The notes below the pieces were generated by a model, which had not been told where the DNA came from, did no database searches, and saw nothing but the letters and a program-made list of their open reading frames with translations. Source: Streptomyces kanamyceticus (GTDB taxonomy: Bacteria > Actinomycetota > Actinomycetes > Streptomycetales > Streptomycetaceae). Taken from it: a stretch of DNA of 64,000 nucleotides. The translations under genes and the position numbers were made by a program. Each line of letters begins with the position of its first letter. Within the stretch, counting starts at the first letter, position 1. Location: assembly GCF_008704495.1 (NCBI RefSeq), contig NZ_CP023699.1, forward strand, positions 4,526,001 to 4,590,000, given 5' to 3'. Shown one piece after another: positions 17,801-27,068 of the stretch.

Positions 17801-18949
17801 TCAACCCAGCAGCGCGCTCCGCAACCCCGCCACGTCAATCTGCTCGGTCTCGTCATGGGCCGTCAGGTCGATGACCTGACCCACACCGCGCTCGGCGTCA
17901 CCCTCGGGCGCGGGCTTGAACTCCGCCTCGGCCTCGGCCTTGTGGACGGCGAGGGCCTCCTCGCCCACCACGTCGGCCAGGTCCTCGTTCTGCACCGACT
18001 CCAGCGCGGCGGGCGCCGCCCCCTTCGTACCGAAGAAGTCGAAGCCGCCCTGCGGCACCGGACGTCGCGCCTGCACGGGCGGCGCGACGGCGACCGCGCG
18101 CTCGTGCCCGCCGTATCCGTCGGCCGCCCCGGACTTCCCCCGCGCGTCGCCGCCTTCCGCTTCGGCGGACCCCGCGGATTCCGACCCCGCGGATTCCGGC
18201 GCGGCGGTGGCGCGCGGACGCGGAGCCAGCCGGTCGAGCGCCGCGTTGGCCCGCAGGAAGAGCGAGGGAGTCGGGCTCGTACCCGGCCGCACGGCGGACG
18301 GGGAGGAGTCCTTTTCAGAAGCGTGCTCGGCCCGCTCGACCTTGGCACCACCCGCCGCCGGAACGGCCTCCGTACGCCCACCCGTCCCCGGCGCCCCCGC
18401 ACGCACCGCGGGCACCAGATCGACCGCACCCGGAACGAGCTCCTCGGCACCGGAGTCAGCACCACCCGCACGCGGCAACGCGGGCGCCGCCGAAGACGCC
18501 TCTATGGCGAGCAGCCTGCGCCCTTCGAGGGCACTGGCCCGCTCGGTCTCCGCGGTGGCGTACCGCCGCAGCAGCGCCGCGTGTTCGTTGCGGAGCGCGG
18601 CCAGCTCGGCACGCTTGGCGCGCAGCTTGTTCTCCAGCTTGCCCCGCAGCTCGCGGGACTCCTCGAGGTCGGACTCGGCCTCGGCTATCCGTTCCTCATG
18701 ACGCCACTCTTCGCTCGCGCGGGCCCGGCCCAGTTCGGCGACGCGTTTGCCTGCCGACTGGTCCCAGCGCCGCATGACGACCGAGCCCACGACGGCAGCG
18801 GCGGCCGCGGCCGCGACGAGCCCGCGGAGCACGACCGGTTCCGCGAACATCCAGGCGCCGCCGGCGCAGAGAACGGAGACACCGGCAACCGTCGAGGGAG
18901 GAAGCAGCCTGTGCAGGGGTGGGGAATGGCGGTGACGTCCACGTGGCAT
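17801..18949 (-). CDS. Hypothetical membrane-anchored coiled-coil protein
   Basis: A 382-residue protein from the ATG at 18949 (MPRGRHRHSPPLHRLL). There are two hydrophobic segments near the N-terminus (about 20-40 and 45-62). A long charged coiled coil follows at residues 75-150, from about RVAELGRARASEEWRHEERI onward, rich in Glu, Arg and Leu heptads. The remainder is low-complexity Ala/Pro/Glu sequence, with a more conserved C-terminus (GQVIDLTAHDETEQIDVAGL). The architecture suggests a cytoplasmic scaffold tethered to the membrane. No catalytic motif was seen and function is unknown. Confidence 0.8.
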   Translation of the reverse strand: MPRGRHRHSPPLHRLLPPSTVAGVSVLCAGGAWMFAEPVVLRGLVAAAAAAAVVGSVVMRRWDQSAGKRVAELGRARASEEWRHEERIAEAESDLEESRELRGKLENKLRAKRAELAALRNEHAALLRRYATAETERASALEGRRLLAIEASSAAPALPRAGGADSGAEELVPGAVDLVPAVRAGAPGTGGRTEAVPAAGGAKVERAEHASEKDSSPSAVRPGTSPTPSLFLRANAALDRLAPRPRATAAPESAGSESAGSAEAEGGDARGKSGAADGYGGHERAVAVAPPVQARRPVPQGGFDFFGTKGAAPAALESVQNEDLADVVGEEALAVHKAEAEAEFKPAPEGDAERGVGQVIDLTAHDETEQIDVAGLRSALLG

Positions 18950-19149
18950 GGCCAGAAACTTACCGCGCGTAGGCGAAGTCTGGTGCCCCGGCCACCAAAA
19001 TGCCGGTGCCACAACCGTAACTCGCCACAACTCCCCGCCCCTCCCCCGCTTTGCTTCAGCGCTCAACTTCCGCTTCGGCCGCGGAACTTCTCCGGAATTC
19101 CAAGATCAACTTCGAGATCGGAGCCTCGACTTCCGGATTAGCTCCTTAC

Positions 19150-19216
19150 TTCCCGGTCAGGACTTCCGGTTCGGGAACTCCCCGGTCAGGACTCCCCGAT
19201 CAGGACTTCCCGATCA
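19150..19216. repeat. About 14-bp tandem repeats spanning the stop codon of the osmolyte-binding protein gene
   Basis: On the minus strand the last codons and stop (atcgggaagtcctg) are followed by atcggggagtcctg, accggggagttcccga, accggaagtcctg and accgggaag. These are roughly five imperfect copies of a 14-bp unit. The first copy contains the natural TGA, so the array appears to have grown out of the gene's own 3' end. Confidence 0.7.
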
Positions 19217-20180
19217 GCCCCTTCGACTCCAGATAGTCCTTCGCGACATCCGCTTCCTTCTGCCGCTCCTCGTCGACCTTCCGGTTGAGTTCGATGAGGT
19301 CGTCCGTCGTGAGCGTCTTCGTCAGCTTCGCGAGCGCGGTGGCTATGTCCTTGTCGCCCGCGTCCTTGGCGTTCACCACGGGCAGGATGTTGTCCGCGTT
19401 CTGCAGCTTCTTGTCGTCCTCGAGGATCACGAGGTCGAAGTTCTTCAGTGTCGCGTCGGTCGTCGTGGTCAGCACCAACTGGTCCGTGCCGTTCTTCACG
19501 GCCTGCTTGGACTGCGTGGTGCCGACGCCCTTGGGGTCGATTCCGGTGACATCGATCCCGTACTTCTTCTCGAGCCCAGGCGCGCAGAACGGCCTGGACT
19601 CGCATTCGTCACTCGCCGCGATCTTGACCTTCTCGCCCGACTTGCCGAGATCGGAAAGCGTCTTGAGCTTGTGCTCCTTGGCGTAATCCGCCGACACCGC
19701 GAACGCGTTCTGGTCGACCGCGTCCCCGGCCGGAAGGACCTTCAGGCCCTGCGGCTCCGCGAGCTTCTTCAGGGCGGCCACGGTGGCGTCGGCATCACTG
19801 GACGCGACGGGCTTCGCCTTCGGGCCGTTCTTCTCGAGGTTGAGGAATTCCGCGAGCGTGGCCGCGTATTCGGGCGCGATGTCGATCGAGCCCTTCTTCA
19901 GCTCGGGCTTGTAGATCTCGCGGTTCTGCACGGTCTTGACCTGCGCGTCATATCCCGCGTCCTTCAGGAGACCCACATAGAGCTCGGCGAGCACCTTCTG
20001 CTCGGTGAACCGCGCCGAACCCACCACCAGCGAGCCCTTCTTGTCACCGCCCGCCTTGTCCGATCCCCCGTCCTTGTTCTCCAGGCTGTCCCCGCCGCAC
20101 GCGGCGAGCCCAGCGGTCAGGGCCACGACGGCCGCGGCCGCCCCCGCCATCCGTCGCGCGCGACGCGTTGTGCTGTTCAT
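19200..20180 (-). CDS. Glycine betaine/osmoprotectant ABC transporter, substrate-binding lipoprotein
   Basis: A 326-residue exported lipoprotein. The lipobox LAAC places the lipid-modified Cys at 28, after an RR-rich signal. The OpuAC/ProX-type fold is indicated by SLVVGSARFTEQKVLAELYV, DIAPEYAATLAEFLN, KTLSDLGKSGEKVKIA and TDDLIELNRKVD. It captures quaternary-ammonium or related osmolytes and passes them to the two permeases encoded just upstream (gap 47 bp). The 3' end has been drawn into a short tandem repeat. Exact ligand is not determinable. Confidence 0.92.
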   Translation of the reverse strand: MNSTTRRARRMAGAAAAVVALTAGLAACGGDSLENKDGGSDKAGGDKKGSLVVGSARFTEQKVLAELYVGLLKDAGYDAQVKTVQNREIYKPELKKGSIDIAPEYAATLAEFLNLEKNGPKAKPVASSDADATVAALKKLAEPQGLKVLPAGDAVDQNAFAVSADYAKEHKLKTLSDLGKSGEKVKIAASDECESRPFCAPGLEKKYGIDVTGIDPKGVGTTQSKQAVKNGTDQLVLTTTTDATLKNFDLVILEDDKKLQNADNILPVVNAKDAGDKDIATALAKLTKTLTTDDLIELNRKVDEERQKEADVAKDYLESKGLIGKS

Positions 20181-20227
20181 CGGTGAACCACCATTTCGAA
20201 AGGAATCAGAAAACCGAACCGCCGGAC

Positions 20228-20917
20228 TCACCGCGCGGCCTCGCCACTCGCCCGCGTCCCCCTGCGCGGGTCGAAGAGCCGCCCCACCAGGACAAGCACC
20301 CCCTCGACGAGGAGCGCGAGGAGCGCCACCAGGAGCGCGCCCGCGACCACTTGGGGCGTGTTCTGCAGGTTGAACCCGGCCGTGATGATCCGGCCCAGGC
20401 CGCCCTCGCCCGCCATCGCGGCGAGCGTGGCCGTCGCGACGACCTGCACGCCCGCGGACCGTACGCCCGTCATGATCAGCGGGTACGCCAGCGGCAGCTC
20501 GACCCGGGCGAACAGCTGGCCGCCGCTCATGCCCATGCCGCGCGCGGCCTCCACCACCGCCCGGTCCACCTCGCGCATCCCGAGGTAAGCATTGGTGAGC
20601 AGCGGCGGCACCGCGAAGAGGACCAGCGCGATCAGCGTCGGCGCGTCCCCGTGCTCGCCGAGCGGGGTGAGCGTGAGCAGGATGAGGAGGGCCAGCGTGG
20701 GCACCGCGCGGCCGATGTTGGAGATGTTGACCGCGAGGGCGCCGCCCTTGCCGATGTGGCCGAGGTACAGCGCGAGGGGCAGCGCGATCACGCAGGCGAC
20801 GGCGAGCGTGACCCCGCTGAAGTACAGGTGCTCGGCCAGGCGGTGCCACACCCCCTTCTCGCCCTGCCAGTTGGCGCCCGTGGTCAGCCAGTCGTACGCG
20901 CCGGTGATCTCGTTCAT
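20228..20917 (-). CDS. Osmoprotectant ABC transporter permease (second)
   Basis: A 229-residue permease with about five membrane helices and the BPD-type inner-membrane signature EAARGMGMSGGQLFARVELPL, the EAA loop that contacts the ATPase. It overlaps the upstream permease by 4 bases. Two permeases of this OpuC type form a heterodimer; the first is encoded immediately upstream. Confidence 0.93.
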   Translation of the reverse strand: MNEITGAYDWLTTGANWQGEKGVWHRLAEHLYFSGVTLAVACVIALPLALYLGHIGKGGALAVNISNIGRAVPTLALLILLTLTPLGEHGDAPTLIALVLFAVPPLLTNAYLGMREVDRAVVEAARGMGMSGGQLFARVELPLAYPLIMTGVRSAGVQVVATATLAAMAGEGGLGRIITAGFNLQNTPQVVAGALLVALLALLVEGVLVLVGRLFDPRRGTRASGEAAR

Positions 20918-21642
20918 GCGGGTTCAGCCACCTTGGCCACGGCCGCCTCGCGGTCGGCACGGCTCGTGCGTATTCGGTGGACGCGGGTCCACGGCGTCAG
21001 CCAGCGCTGCAGGCCGAGCAGCAGCACGTCGGCGACGATCGCGAGGAGCACGCAGAGCACGGACGCGGTGAGCACCTGGGCCTTGAAGGTCGTGTCGAGG
21101 CCGTCGAGGATCAGCGTGCCGAGGCCGCCGTAGTCCACGATGGCGCCGACGGTGGTCAGGGCGACGGTGGAGACCGTGGTAATGCGGACACCGGCGAGCA
21201 GGGCGGGCAGCGCGAGCGGCAGCTCCACCTCCCACAGGAGGCGCAGCGGTCCGTACCCCATGCCCTTGGCCGCGTCCCGCGCCTCGTCGGGCACGGCCTG
21301 CAGACCGGCCAGGATGTTCCGCACGAGGACCGTGAGCGAATACAGGACGAGGCCCGTGACGACCAGGGAGACGGAGAGCCCGAAGAACGGCAGCAGCAGC
21401 GAGAACATGGCGAGCGAAGGCACTGTGTAGAGCACGGTCGTCACGCCGAGGATCGGTCCCGCCAGGAAGCGCCAGCGCCGCGCGAGCAGTGCGAGCGGCA
21501 GGGATATCGCGAGCCCGATCGCGACCGAGGCGAGCGTGATCCCGACGTGCTGGAGGGTCGCGTCGATCAATTCCTGGCTGCGGGTGCGGAGATACTCCCC
21601 GCAGATCCAGTCATTCGTCACCAGACAGTTCTGCTGCGCCAC
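20914..21642 (-). CDS. Osmoprotectant ABC transporter permease (first)
   Basis: A 242-residue permease with the EAA loop DAAKGMGYGPLRLLWEVELP and five or six hydrophobic helices. A longer frame exists, but the GTG at 21642 has an excellent GGGGGAGG 8 bases upstream, and the start MAQQNCLVTNDWICGEYL is typical for the family. It is first of the permease-permease-binding protein operon. The ATPase gene is transcribed divergently across a 158-bp gap, so both arms are probably controlled from that region. Confidence 0.93.
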   Translation of the reverse strand: MAQQNCLVTNDWICGEYLRTRSQELIDATLQHVGITLASVAIGLAISLPLALLARRWRFLAGPILGVTTVLYTVPSLAMFSLLLPFFGLSVSLVVTGLVLYSLTVLVRNILAGLQAVPDEARDAAKGMGYGPLRLLWEVELPLALPALLAGVRITTVSTVALTTVGAIVDYGGLGTLILDGLDTTFKAQVLTASVLCVLLAIVADVLLLGLQRWLTPWTRVHRIRTSRADREAAVAKVAEPA

Positions 21643-21800
21643 GCGCCCCACCTCCCCCGAATCCCCGGACGTATGCCGTACACACGTCCCCCCGTGTCTG
21701 GCGACCCTAACGCGAGGCACTGACAATCGCCGAGACTCGTTGTAGGGCCGAAACACGGCCTTCACGCAAAGCCCGTCACCGCCCGCCACAATGGGGAAAC

Positions 21801-22949
21801 ATGATCCGGTTCGAGCACGTCACCAAGCGGTACGCGGACGGCACCACGGCCGTCGACGATCTGTCCTTCGAGGTCGCCGAGGGTGAACTGGTCACGCTCG
21901 TCGGCCCGTCGGGCTGCGGCAAGACCACGACGATGAAGATGGTGAACCGGCTCATCGAGCCGAGCGAGGGCCGGATACTCGTCGAGGGCGACGACATATC
22001 CGACATCGACCCGGTCCAACTCCGGCGCCGCATCGGCTACGTCATCCAGCAGGTCGGCCTCTTCCCGCACAAGACGGTCCTGGAGAACACCGCGACCGTC
22101 CCCCATCTCCTGGGCGTCAAGCGCGGCAAGGCCCGCGAGCGCGCCGCCGAGCTCCTCGACCTGGTCGGCCTCGACCCCGCCGTCTTCGGCGACCGCTACC
22201 CCGAGCAGCTCTCCGGCGGCCAGCGCCAACGCGTCGGCGTGGCCCGCGCCCTGGCGGCCGATCCGCCGGTGCTCCTGATGGACGAGCCGTTCGGCGCGGT
22301 CGACCCCGTGGTGCGCGAGCACCTCCAGAACGAGTTCCTCCGCCTCCAGCAGGCCGTGCGCAAGACCGTGCTCTTCGTCACGCACGACATCGAGGAGGCG
22401 GTCCGCCTCGGTGACCGCATCGCCGTCTACGGGCAGGGCCGCATCGAGCAGTTCGACACCCCCTCGACCGTCCTCGGCGCCCCCGCCAACGACTACGTGG
22501 CGGACTTCGTGGGCGCGGACCGCGGCCTCAAGCGGCTCTCCGTGACCCCGATCGAGGAGGGCGACCTGGAGCAGCCGCCCGTGGTGCACCTCGACGACCC
22601 GCTGCCCAAAGAGCTCGACGCCCGCTGGGCCGTCGTCCTGGACGGCGAGAACAACCTGCACGGCTGGATCTCCGCCGAGCACGCGCGCGTGGAGAGCGGC
22701 ACGGTCCGCGAGCACGCGCGGCGCATGGAGGCCTGGCTGCCGGTCGGCGCGAGCCTCAAGCAGGCGTTCGCGACGATGCTGCAGCACGACGCGGGCTGGA
22801 TCGCGGTCATCGACAAGGACAGCGAGGGCCGCTTCCTCGGGGTGCTCACACCGGCCAGGCTGCACGAGGCGCTGCGCCGCTCCACGGCGGCGGACGCGCG
22901 CGCCATCGCGCGCGACGAGGTCCAGCTGGAGACGGTCACCAAGGTGTGA
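21801..22949 (+). CDS. Osmoprotectant ABC transporter ATP-binding protein with CBS-type regulatory tail
   Basis: A 382-residue ATPase of the ProV/OpuCA type. Walker A is GPSGCGKTT (residues 35-43), signature LSGGQRQRVGVARAL, Walker B VLLMDEPFGAVD, and H-loop FVTHDIEEA. The C-terminal ~130 residues carry a CBS-like region (KELDARWAVVLDGENNLHGW, DAGWIAVIDKDSEGRFLGVL), which in this family senses ionic strength to switch transport on. It energises the two permeases encoded on the opposite strand. Confidence 0.94.
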   Translation: MIRFEHVTKRYADGTTAVDDLSFEVAEGELVTLVGPSGCGKTTTMKMVNRLIEPSEGRILVEGDDISDIDPVQLRRRIGYVIQQVGLFPHKTVLENTATVPHLLGVKRGKARERAAELLDLVGLDPAVFGDRYPEQLSGGQRQRVGVARALAADPPVLLMDEPFGAVDPVVREHLQNEFLRLQQAVRKTVLFVTHDIEEAVRLGDRIAVYGQGRIEQFDTPSTVLGAPANDYVADFVGADRGLKRLSVTPIEEGDLEQPPVVHLDDPLPKELDARWAVVLDGENNLHGWISAEHARVESGTVREHARRMEAWLPVGASLKQAFATMLQHDAGWIAVIDKDSEGRFLGVLTPARLHEALRRSTAADARAIARDEVQLETVTKV

Positions 22950-22976
22950 GGGAGCTCACCCGGCGGCGCGCAGCGC

Positions 22977-24095
22977 TCAGTTGTCGCTCAGGCGGCCGCT
23001 GATCCACTGCAGGGTCGCCGGGATCTCCCGGCGCCAGGTGTTGAAGTTGTGGCCGCCGCTGTCGAGCGTGATCGACGAGATCCGCGTGGGGGCCTTCACC
23101 TTGTCGATGAACTTCAAGGTGTCGTGGTAGTTGCTCTCGCCCGTCTTGCTGCTGCTCACCAGCAGGGAGGTCTTGGGCGGCGGCATGTGCTCCAGGTACC
23201 AGTTGAGGTTGGCGCGCTGCTCCAACTCCTTGTCACCGTGGAAGAGATCGCCCGTGGTGACGTCGATGGGCGCCTTGTAGTACGCGGAAAGGCCCGCGCC
23301 CGCGGCGTACCTGTCGGGGTGGTGCATGGCCAGCTTCAGGGCGCAGTAGCCGCCGGTGGAGTCGCCGATGATGCCCCAGTTGTCGGCCTTGGTGCCCACC
23401 CTGTAGTGGCCCGAGATCGCGGTGGGCAGGTCCTTGGCGAAGAAGGTCTCGGTCTGCGGACCGCCGGGGATGTCCACGCACTCGGTGTCCCTGGGCGGCG
23501 CCACGGTCGGCCGCATCATGATCAGGATCATCGGCTGCATCTTGCCGCTGGCGGCCTGCCGGTGGGCGGTCTGCGGGTAGTGCAGGCCCTTGATGAGCGC
23601 TTCCGCGGTGCCCGGGTAGCCGGTGAGGACGACGGAGGCGGGGAACTTGCGGTTCTTGTACTGCGGCTGGAAGTACTCGGGCGGCAGGTAGACGTAGGCG
23701 GGGCTGGCTATGTTCGATGCCTTGCCGCCGATGTCGACCTTCTGGATCTGGCCGCCGGTGGCGGGCCTGCTGCCGCCGGGCACGTTCACCGGCTGGGTGT
23801 CGAGGACCTTGACGGGACCCTCGCCCTTGGCCGGGTCGTGGTCCACCACCACGCCGGGGCTCGTCTCCTGGCCGAAGAGGTCGGCCCAGGTGGCGTAGAA
23901 GCCGAACGCCTGGTTCGCGGAGAGGCCGATCGATGCGAAGATCGCGATCTGCGTGGCGATCAGCAGTCCCACTCGTCCGGTGATGGCTTTCCAGGACTGG
24001 CGCGCGAGGCGCGGCCAGAGCCATATAGTGCCGACGAAGAGCAGAACGGCCAGCAAGACCGCAAGGGTCAGGACCTTGTTGCTCGTGAGTCCCAT
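22977..24095 (-). CDS. Membrane-anchored alpha/beta-hydrolase (esterase/antigen 85-like)
   Basis: A 372-residue protein. Two hydrophobic helices at residues 8-28 and 42-65 place the catalytic domain outside the cell. The nucleophile elbow is GIIGDSTGGYCALKLA, with catalytic Ser in GDSTG, and the likely catalytic His is in DSGGHNFNTWRREIP. It matches the putative-esterase (PF00756) group that includes mycolyltransferase-like proteins. Substrate unknown; a lipid or wall acyl transfer role would fit the location. It is convergent with the ATPase gene (27-bp gap). Confidence 0.88.
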   Translation of the reverse strand: MGLTSNKVLTLAVLLAVLLFVGTIWLWPRLARQSWKAITGRVGLLIATQIAIFASIGLSANQAFGFYATWADLFGQETSPGVVVDHDPAKGEGPVKVLDTQPVNVPGGSRPATGGQIQKVDIGGKASNIASPAYVYLPPEYFQPQYKNRKFPASVVLTGYPGTAEALIKGLHYPQTAHRQAASGKMQPMILIMMRPTVAPPRDTECVDIPGGPQTETFFAKDLPTAISGHYRVGTKADNWGIIGDSTGGYCALKLAMHHPDRYAAGAGLSAYYKAPIDVTTGDLFHGDKELEQRANLNWYLEHMPPPKTSLLVSSSKTGESNYHDTLKFIDKVKAPTRISSITLDSGGHNFNTWRREIPATLQWISGRLSDN

Positions 24096-24320
24096 GGGGT
24101 GTTCCTGCCTGCACTTTCTACCGTTGCCCGGCTTTGCCGTGGCCTGCCGGACCGTGACCGAACCCGGACCTCGGCCTTACTGGCTCTTTCCGGAGCTTTT
24201 CCTCCGGGTTTCCGGTCGGGAGTGAACCCGTCTCCCGGAAGGACCGTCCTAGAGGGCGCAATAGTGCCGGATGCCGCTTTGGCGCCGGATTCAAGCTCTC
24301 TCGCAGAACTACGGGATGCG

Positions 24321-26165
24321 ATGTCTGTCAGGATAGATGGGGAAATGTCGGGTGGGGTTCCGAGCAGTGGGGACCACCATCATGACGGGCGGCTCCACCG
24401 GATACTGCGCGGTCCGCGCCCGGAGGCAGTGCCGACCCTCGTCGCCAGGGCATGCCTGCTCGTAGGGCTGCTGAACGTGGCGGCGGGCGTGTTCCCGCGC
24501 TTCCGGCACAGCCGTATGCACGCCATCGCGGAGGTGCTGCCGGGTGCGCTCGGCCCCTTCGCGGCCGCGCTCGCGCTCAGCTCGGGCATCTTGCTGCTCC
24601 TGCTCGCGCACGGCCTGCGCCGCCACAAACGGCGGGCCTGGCGCGCCGCCGTGGTGCTGCTGCCCGCGGGCGCCGTGGCGCAGTTCACATACCGCCACTC
24701 CGTGATCGGTGTGGTGATCTCGCTCGCGCTGCTGGCGCTCCTGCTGCGCCATCGGAGTGAGTTCACGGCGCTGCCCGACCCGCGCAGCCGCTGGCGGGCA
24801 CTGGCCAACTTCGTCCTCCTGGGAGCCGGGTCGATCCTCCTCGGTCTGGTGATCGTCAGCGCCCACCCCGGGAAGGTGATCGGGGACCCGAGCATCACCG
24901 ACCGCCTGGCGCACGTCCTCTACGGCCTCTTCGGTCTCGAAGGCCCCGTCGATTACTACGGACGCACGTCCTGGACAGTTGGTTTCTCCCTGGGCGCACT
25001 CGGCATGCTGACCGCGCTCACCACCATCTACCTGGCCTTCCGCCCCGAGCACCCGGCCGCACGCCTCACCGAGGACGACGAGACCAAGCTGCGCGCCCTG
25101 CTCGACAAGCACGGCGGCCGCGACTCCCTGGGCCACTTCGCGCTCCGCCGCGACAAGGGCGTCGTCTTCTCCCCCAGCGGCAAGGCCGCCGTCACCTACC
25201 GCGTCGTCTCCGGAGTGATGCTCGCCAGCGGCGACCCGATCGGCGACGTCGAGGCCTGGCCCGGCGCGATCGAGCGCTTCATGGACGAGGCGAAGGCCCA
25301 CTCCTGGACGCCCGCCGTCATGGGCTGCTCCGAGACGGGCGGCGAGGTCTGGACCCGCGAGACCGGCCTCGACGCCCTCGAACTGGGCGACGAGGCGGTG
25401 GTGGACGTCGCGGATTTCTCCCTGTCCGGGCGTGCGATGCGCAACGTGCGCCAGATGGTCAAGCGGATCGAGCGCAATGGGTACGAGACGCGCGTACGGC
25501 GCATCCGTGACCTCGGCGAGAACGAACTCGCCAGGATCCAGCGCGCCGCCGACGACTGGCGCGGCACCGACACCGAGCGCGGCTTCTCCATGGCGCTCGG
25601 CCGTATCGGCGACCCGGGCGACGGCGACTGTCTGATCGCGACCGCCCACAAGACCGACGAGGAAGCGGGCCCCTACGGCGACCTGAAGGCCGTCCTCCAC
25701 TTCGTCCCCTGGGGCAAGGACGGCGTCTCCCTGGACCTGATGCGCCGCGACCGCTCGGCCGACCCCGGCATGAACGAGCTGCTCATCGTGGCCTCCCTCC
25801 AGGCCGCCCCGAAGCTCGGCATCGCGCGCGTGTCCCTCAACTTCGCGATGTTCCGCGCGGCGCTCGCCCGCGGCGAGAAGATCGGCGCGGGCCCGGTGCT
25901 CCGCGCCTGGCGCGGACTGCTCGTCTTCCTGTCCCGCTGGTTCCAGATCGAGTCCCTGTACAAGTTCAACGCGAAGTTCCGCCCCCGCTGGGAGCCCCGC
26001 TTCGTGGTCTACCGCTCCAGCAAGGACCTGCCCCGCATCGGCTTCGCCGCGATGCAGGCCGAGGGCTTCGTCACCCTCGCGCTGCCCCGGTTCCTGCGCA
26101 GGGGCACCGCGCAGCGCCGTCCCTGCCCGCACCAGGCCGCCGAGCGCGAGGTCCAGGCGGCGTAA
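24321..26165 (+). CDS. Phosphatidylglycerol lysyltransferase-type membrane protein (DUF2156)
   Basis: A 614-residue protein with about six to seven membrane helices in residues 40-250 and a C-terminal cytosolic DUF2156 GNAT-fold domain: KGVVFSPSGKAAVTYRVVSG, GDPIGDVEAWPGAIERF, LDLMRRDRSADPGMNELLIV and FRPRWEPRFVVYR. This is the aminoacyl-tRNA-dependent aminoacyl-phosphatidylglycerol synthase domain of MprF/LysX, which makes the membrane more cationic and resistant to antimicrobial peptides. The lysyl-tRNA synthetase half of mycobacterial LysX is absent. The ATG at 24345 (MSGGVPSS) is an alternative start. It lies 30 bp before folP. Confidence 0.88.
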   Translation: MSVRIDGEMSGGVPSSGDHHHDGRLHRILRGPRPEAVPTLVARACLLVGLLNVAAGVFPRFRHSRMHAIAEVLPGALGPFAAALALSSGILLLLLAHGLRRHKRRAWRAAVVLLPAGAVAQFTYRHSVIGVVISLALLALLLRHRSEFTALPDPRSRWRALANFVLLGAGSILLGLVIVSAHPGKVIGDPSITDRLAHVLYGLFGLEGPVDYYGRTSWTVGFSLGALGMLTALTTIYLAFRPEHPAARLTEDDETKLRALLDKHGGRDSLGHFALRRDKGVVFSPSGKAAVTYRVVSGVMLASGDPIGDVEAWPGAIERFMDEAKAHSWTPAVMGCSETGGEVWTRETGLDALELGDEAVVDVADFSLSGRAMRNVRQMVKRIERNGYETRVRRIRDLGENELARIQRAADDWRGTDTERGFSMALGRIGDPGDGDCLIATAHKTDEEAGPYGDLKAVLHFVPWGKDGVSLDLMRRDRSADPGMNELLIVASLQAAPKLGIARVSLNFAMFRAALARGEKIGAGPVLRAWRGLLVFLSRWFQIESLYKFNAKFRPRWEPRFVVYRSSKDLPRIGFAAMQAEGFVTLALPRFLRRGTAQRRPCPHQAAEREVQAA

Positions 26166-26195
26166 GCGGGCCTTGTCCGGGCCTAGGCTGGACGC

Positions 26196-27068
26196 ATGAG
26201 TACGTTGCGCGGGCGGGGAACGGTCCAGGGGCTGCCGGAGTGGGACCGCTGTGCGGTCATGGGGGTCGTGAACGTGACGCCCGACTCCTTCTCCGACGGC
26301 GGCCGCTGGTTCGACACCACGGCCGCCGTCAAGCACGGCATCGACCTGGTCGCGCAGGGCGCCGACCTGGTCGACGTCGGCGGCGAGTCCACCCGCCCCG
26401 GCGCACCGCGCGTGGACGAGGCCGAGGAGCTCAAGCGCGTCGTCCCCGTGGTGCGCGGCCTGGCGGCCGAGGGCGTCACGGTCTCCGTGGACACCATGCG
26501 CGCCACCGTCGCCGAGCAGGCGCTCGCGGCGGGCGCCGTCCTGGTCAACGACGTCAGCGGCGGCCTCGCCGACCCGCGCATGGTCCCGGCGGTCGCCGCC
26601 GCGGGAGCCCCCTTCGTCGTCATGCACTGGCGGGGCTTCCTCACCGACATCCACGCCGAGCCGCACTACGAAGACGTGGTCTCCGAAGTCGTCGACGAGC
26701 TCCACGCGCGCGTGGCGGCCGCCATCGAGGGCGGCATCGCCCCCGAGCGCATCGTCGTCGACCCGGGCCTCGGCTTCTCCAAGGACGCCGAGCACGACCT
26801 GGCGCTCCTGGCCCGCCTCGACCGGCTCCGCGAGCTCGGCCACCCGATCCTGGTCGCCGCCTCCCGCAAGAGGTTCCTCGGCCGGGTCCTCGCGGGCCCC
26901 GAGGGCGCCCCGCCACCCGCCCGCGAGCGCGACGCCGCCACCGCCGCGGTCTCCGCCATCGCCGCCCACCAGGGCGCCTGGGCGGTCCGCGTGCACGAGG
27001 TGCGGGCCACCGCCGACGCGGTCCGCGTCGCCCAGGCCGTGACGGACGCCGCGGGCGGCCACAAGTGA
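26196..27068 (+). CDS. folP: Dihydropteroate synthase
   Basis: A 290-residue enzyme condensing dihydropterin pyrophosphate with para-aminobenzoate in folate synthesis; target of sulfonamides. Signatures: VMGVVNVTPDSFSDGGRW (residues 21-38), DLVDVGGESTRPGAPRV, LVNDVSGGLADPRM, DPGLGFSKDAEH and AASRKRFLG. It overlaps the next gene by 4 bases and heads a folP-NTF2-folB-folK run, with folE nearby on the other strand. Confidence 0.97.
   Translation: MSTLRGRGTVQGLPEWDRCAVMGVVNVTPDSFSDGGRWFDTTAAVKHGIDLVAQGADLVDVGGESTRPGAPRVDEAEELKRVVPVVRGLAAEGVTVSVDTMRATVAEQALAAGAVLVNDVSGGLADPRMVPAVAAAGAPFVVMHWRGFLTDIHAEPHYEDVVSEVVDELHARVAAAIEGGIAPERIVVDPGLGFSKDAEHDLALLARLDRLRELGHPILVAASRKRFLGRVLAGPEGAPPPARERDAATAAVSAIAAHQGAWAVRVHEVRATADAVRVAQAVTDAAGGHK

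Noticed and set aside
17150..17856. Three overlapping minus-strand frames encoding Pro/Arg/Gly repeats over the hairpin array
   Set aside because: All three frames are open at once because the array is GC-rich and lacks stops. No ribosome-binding site or domain was seen, and the frames run into the end of the PH-domain gene.
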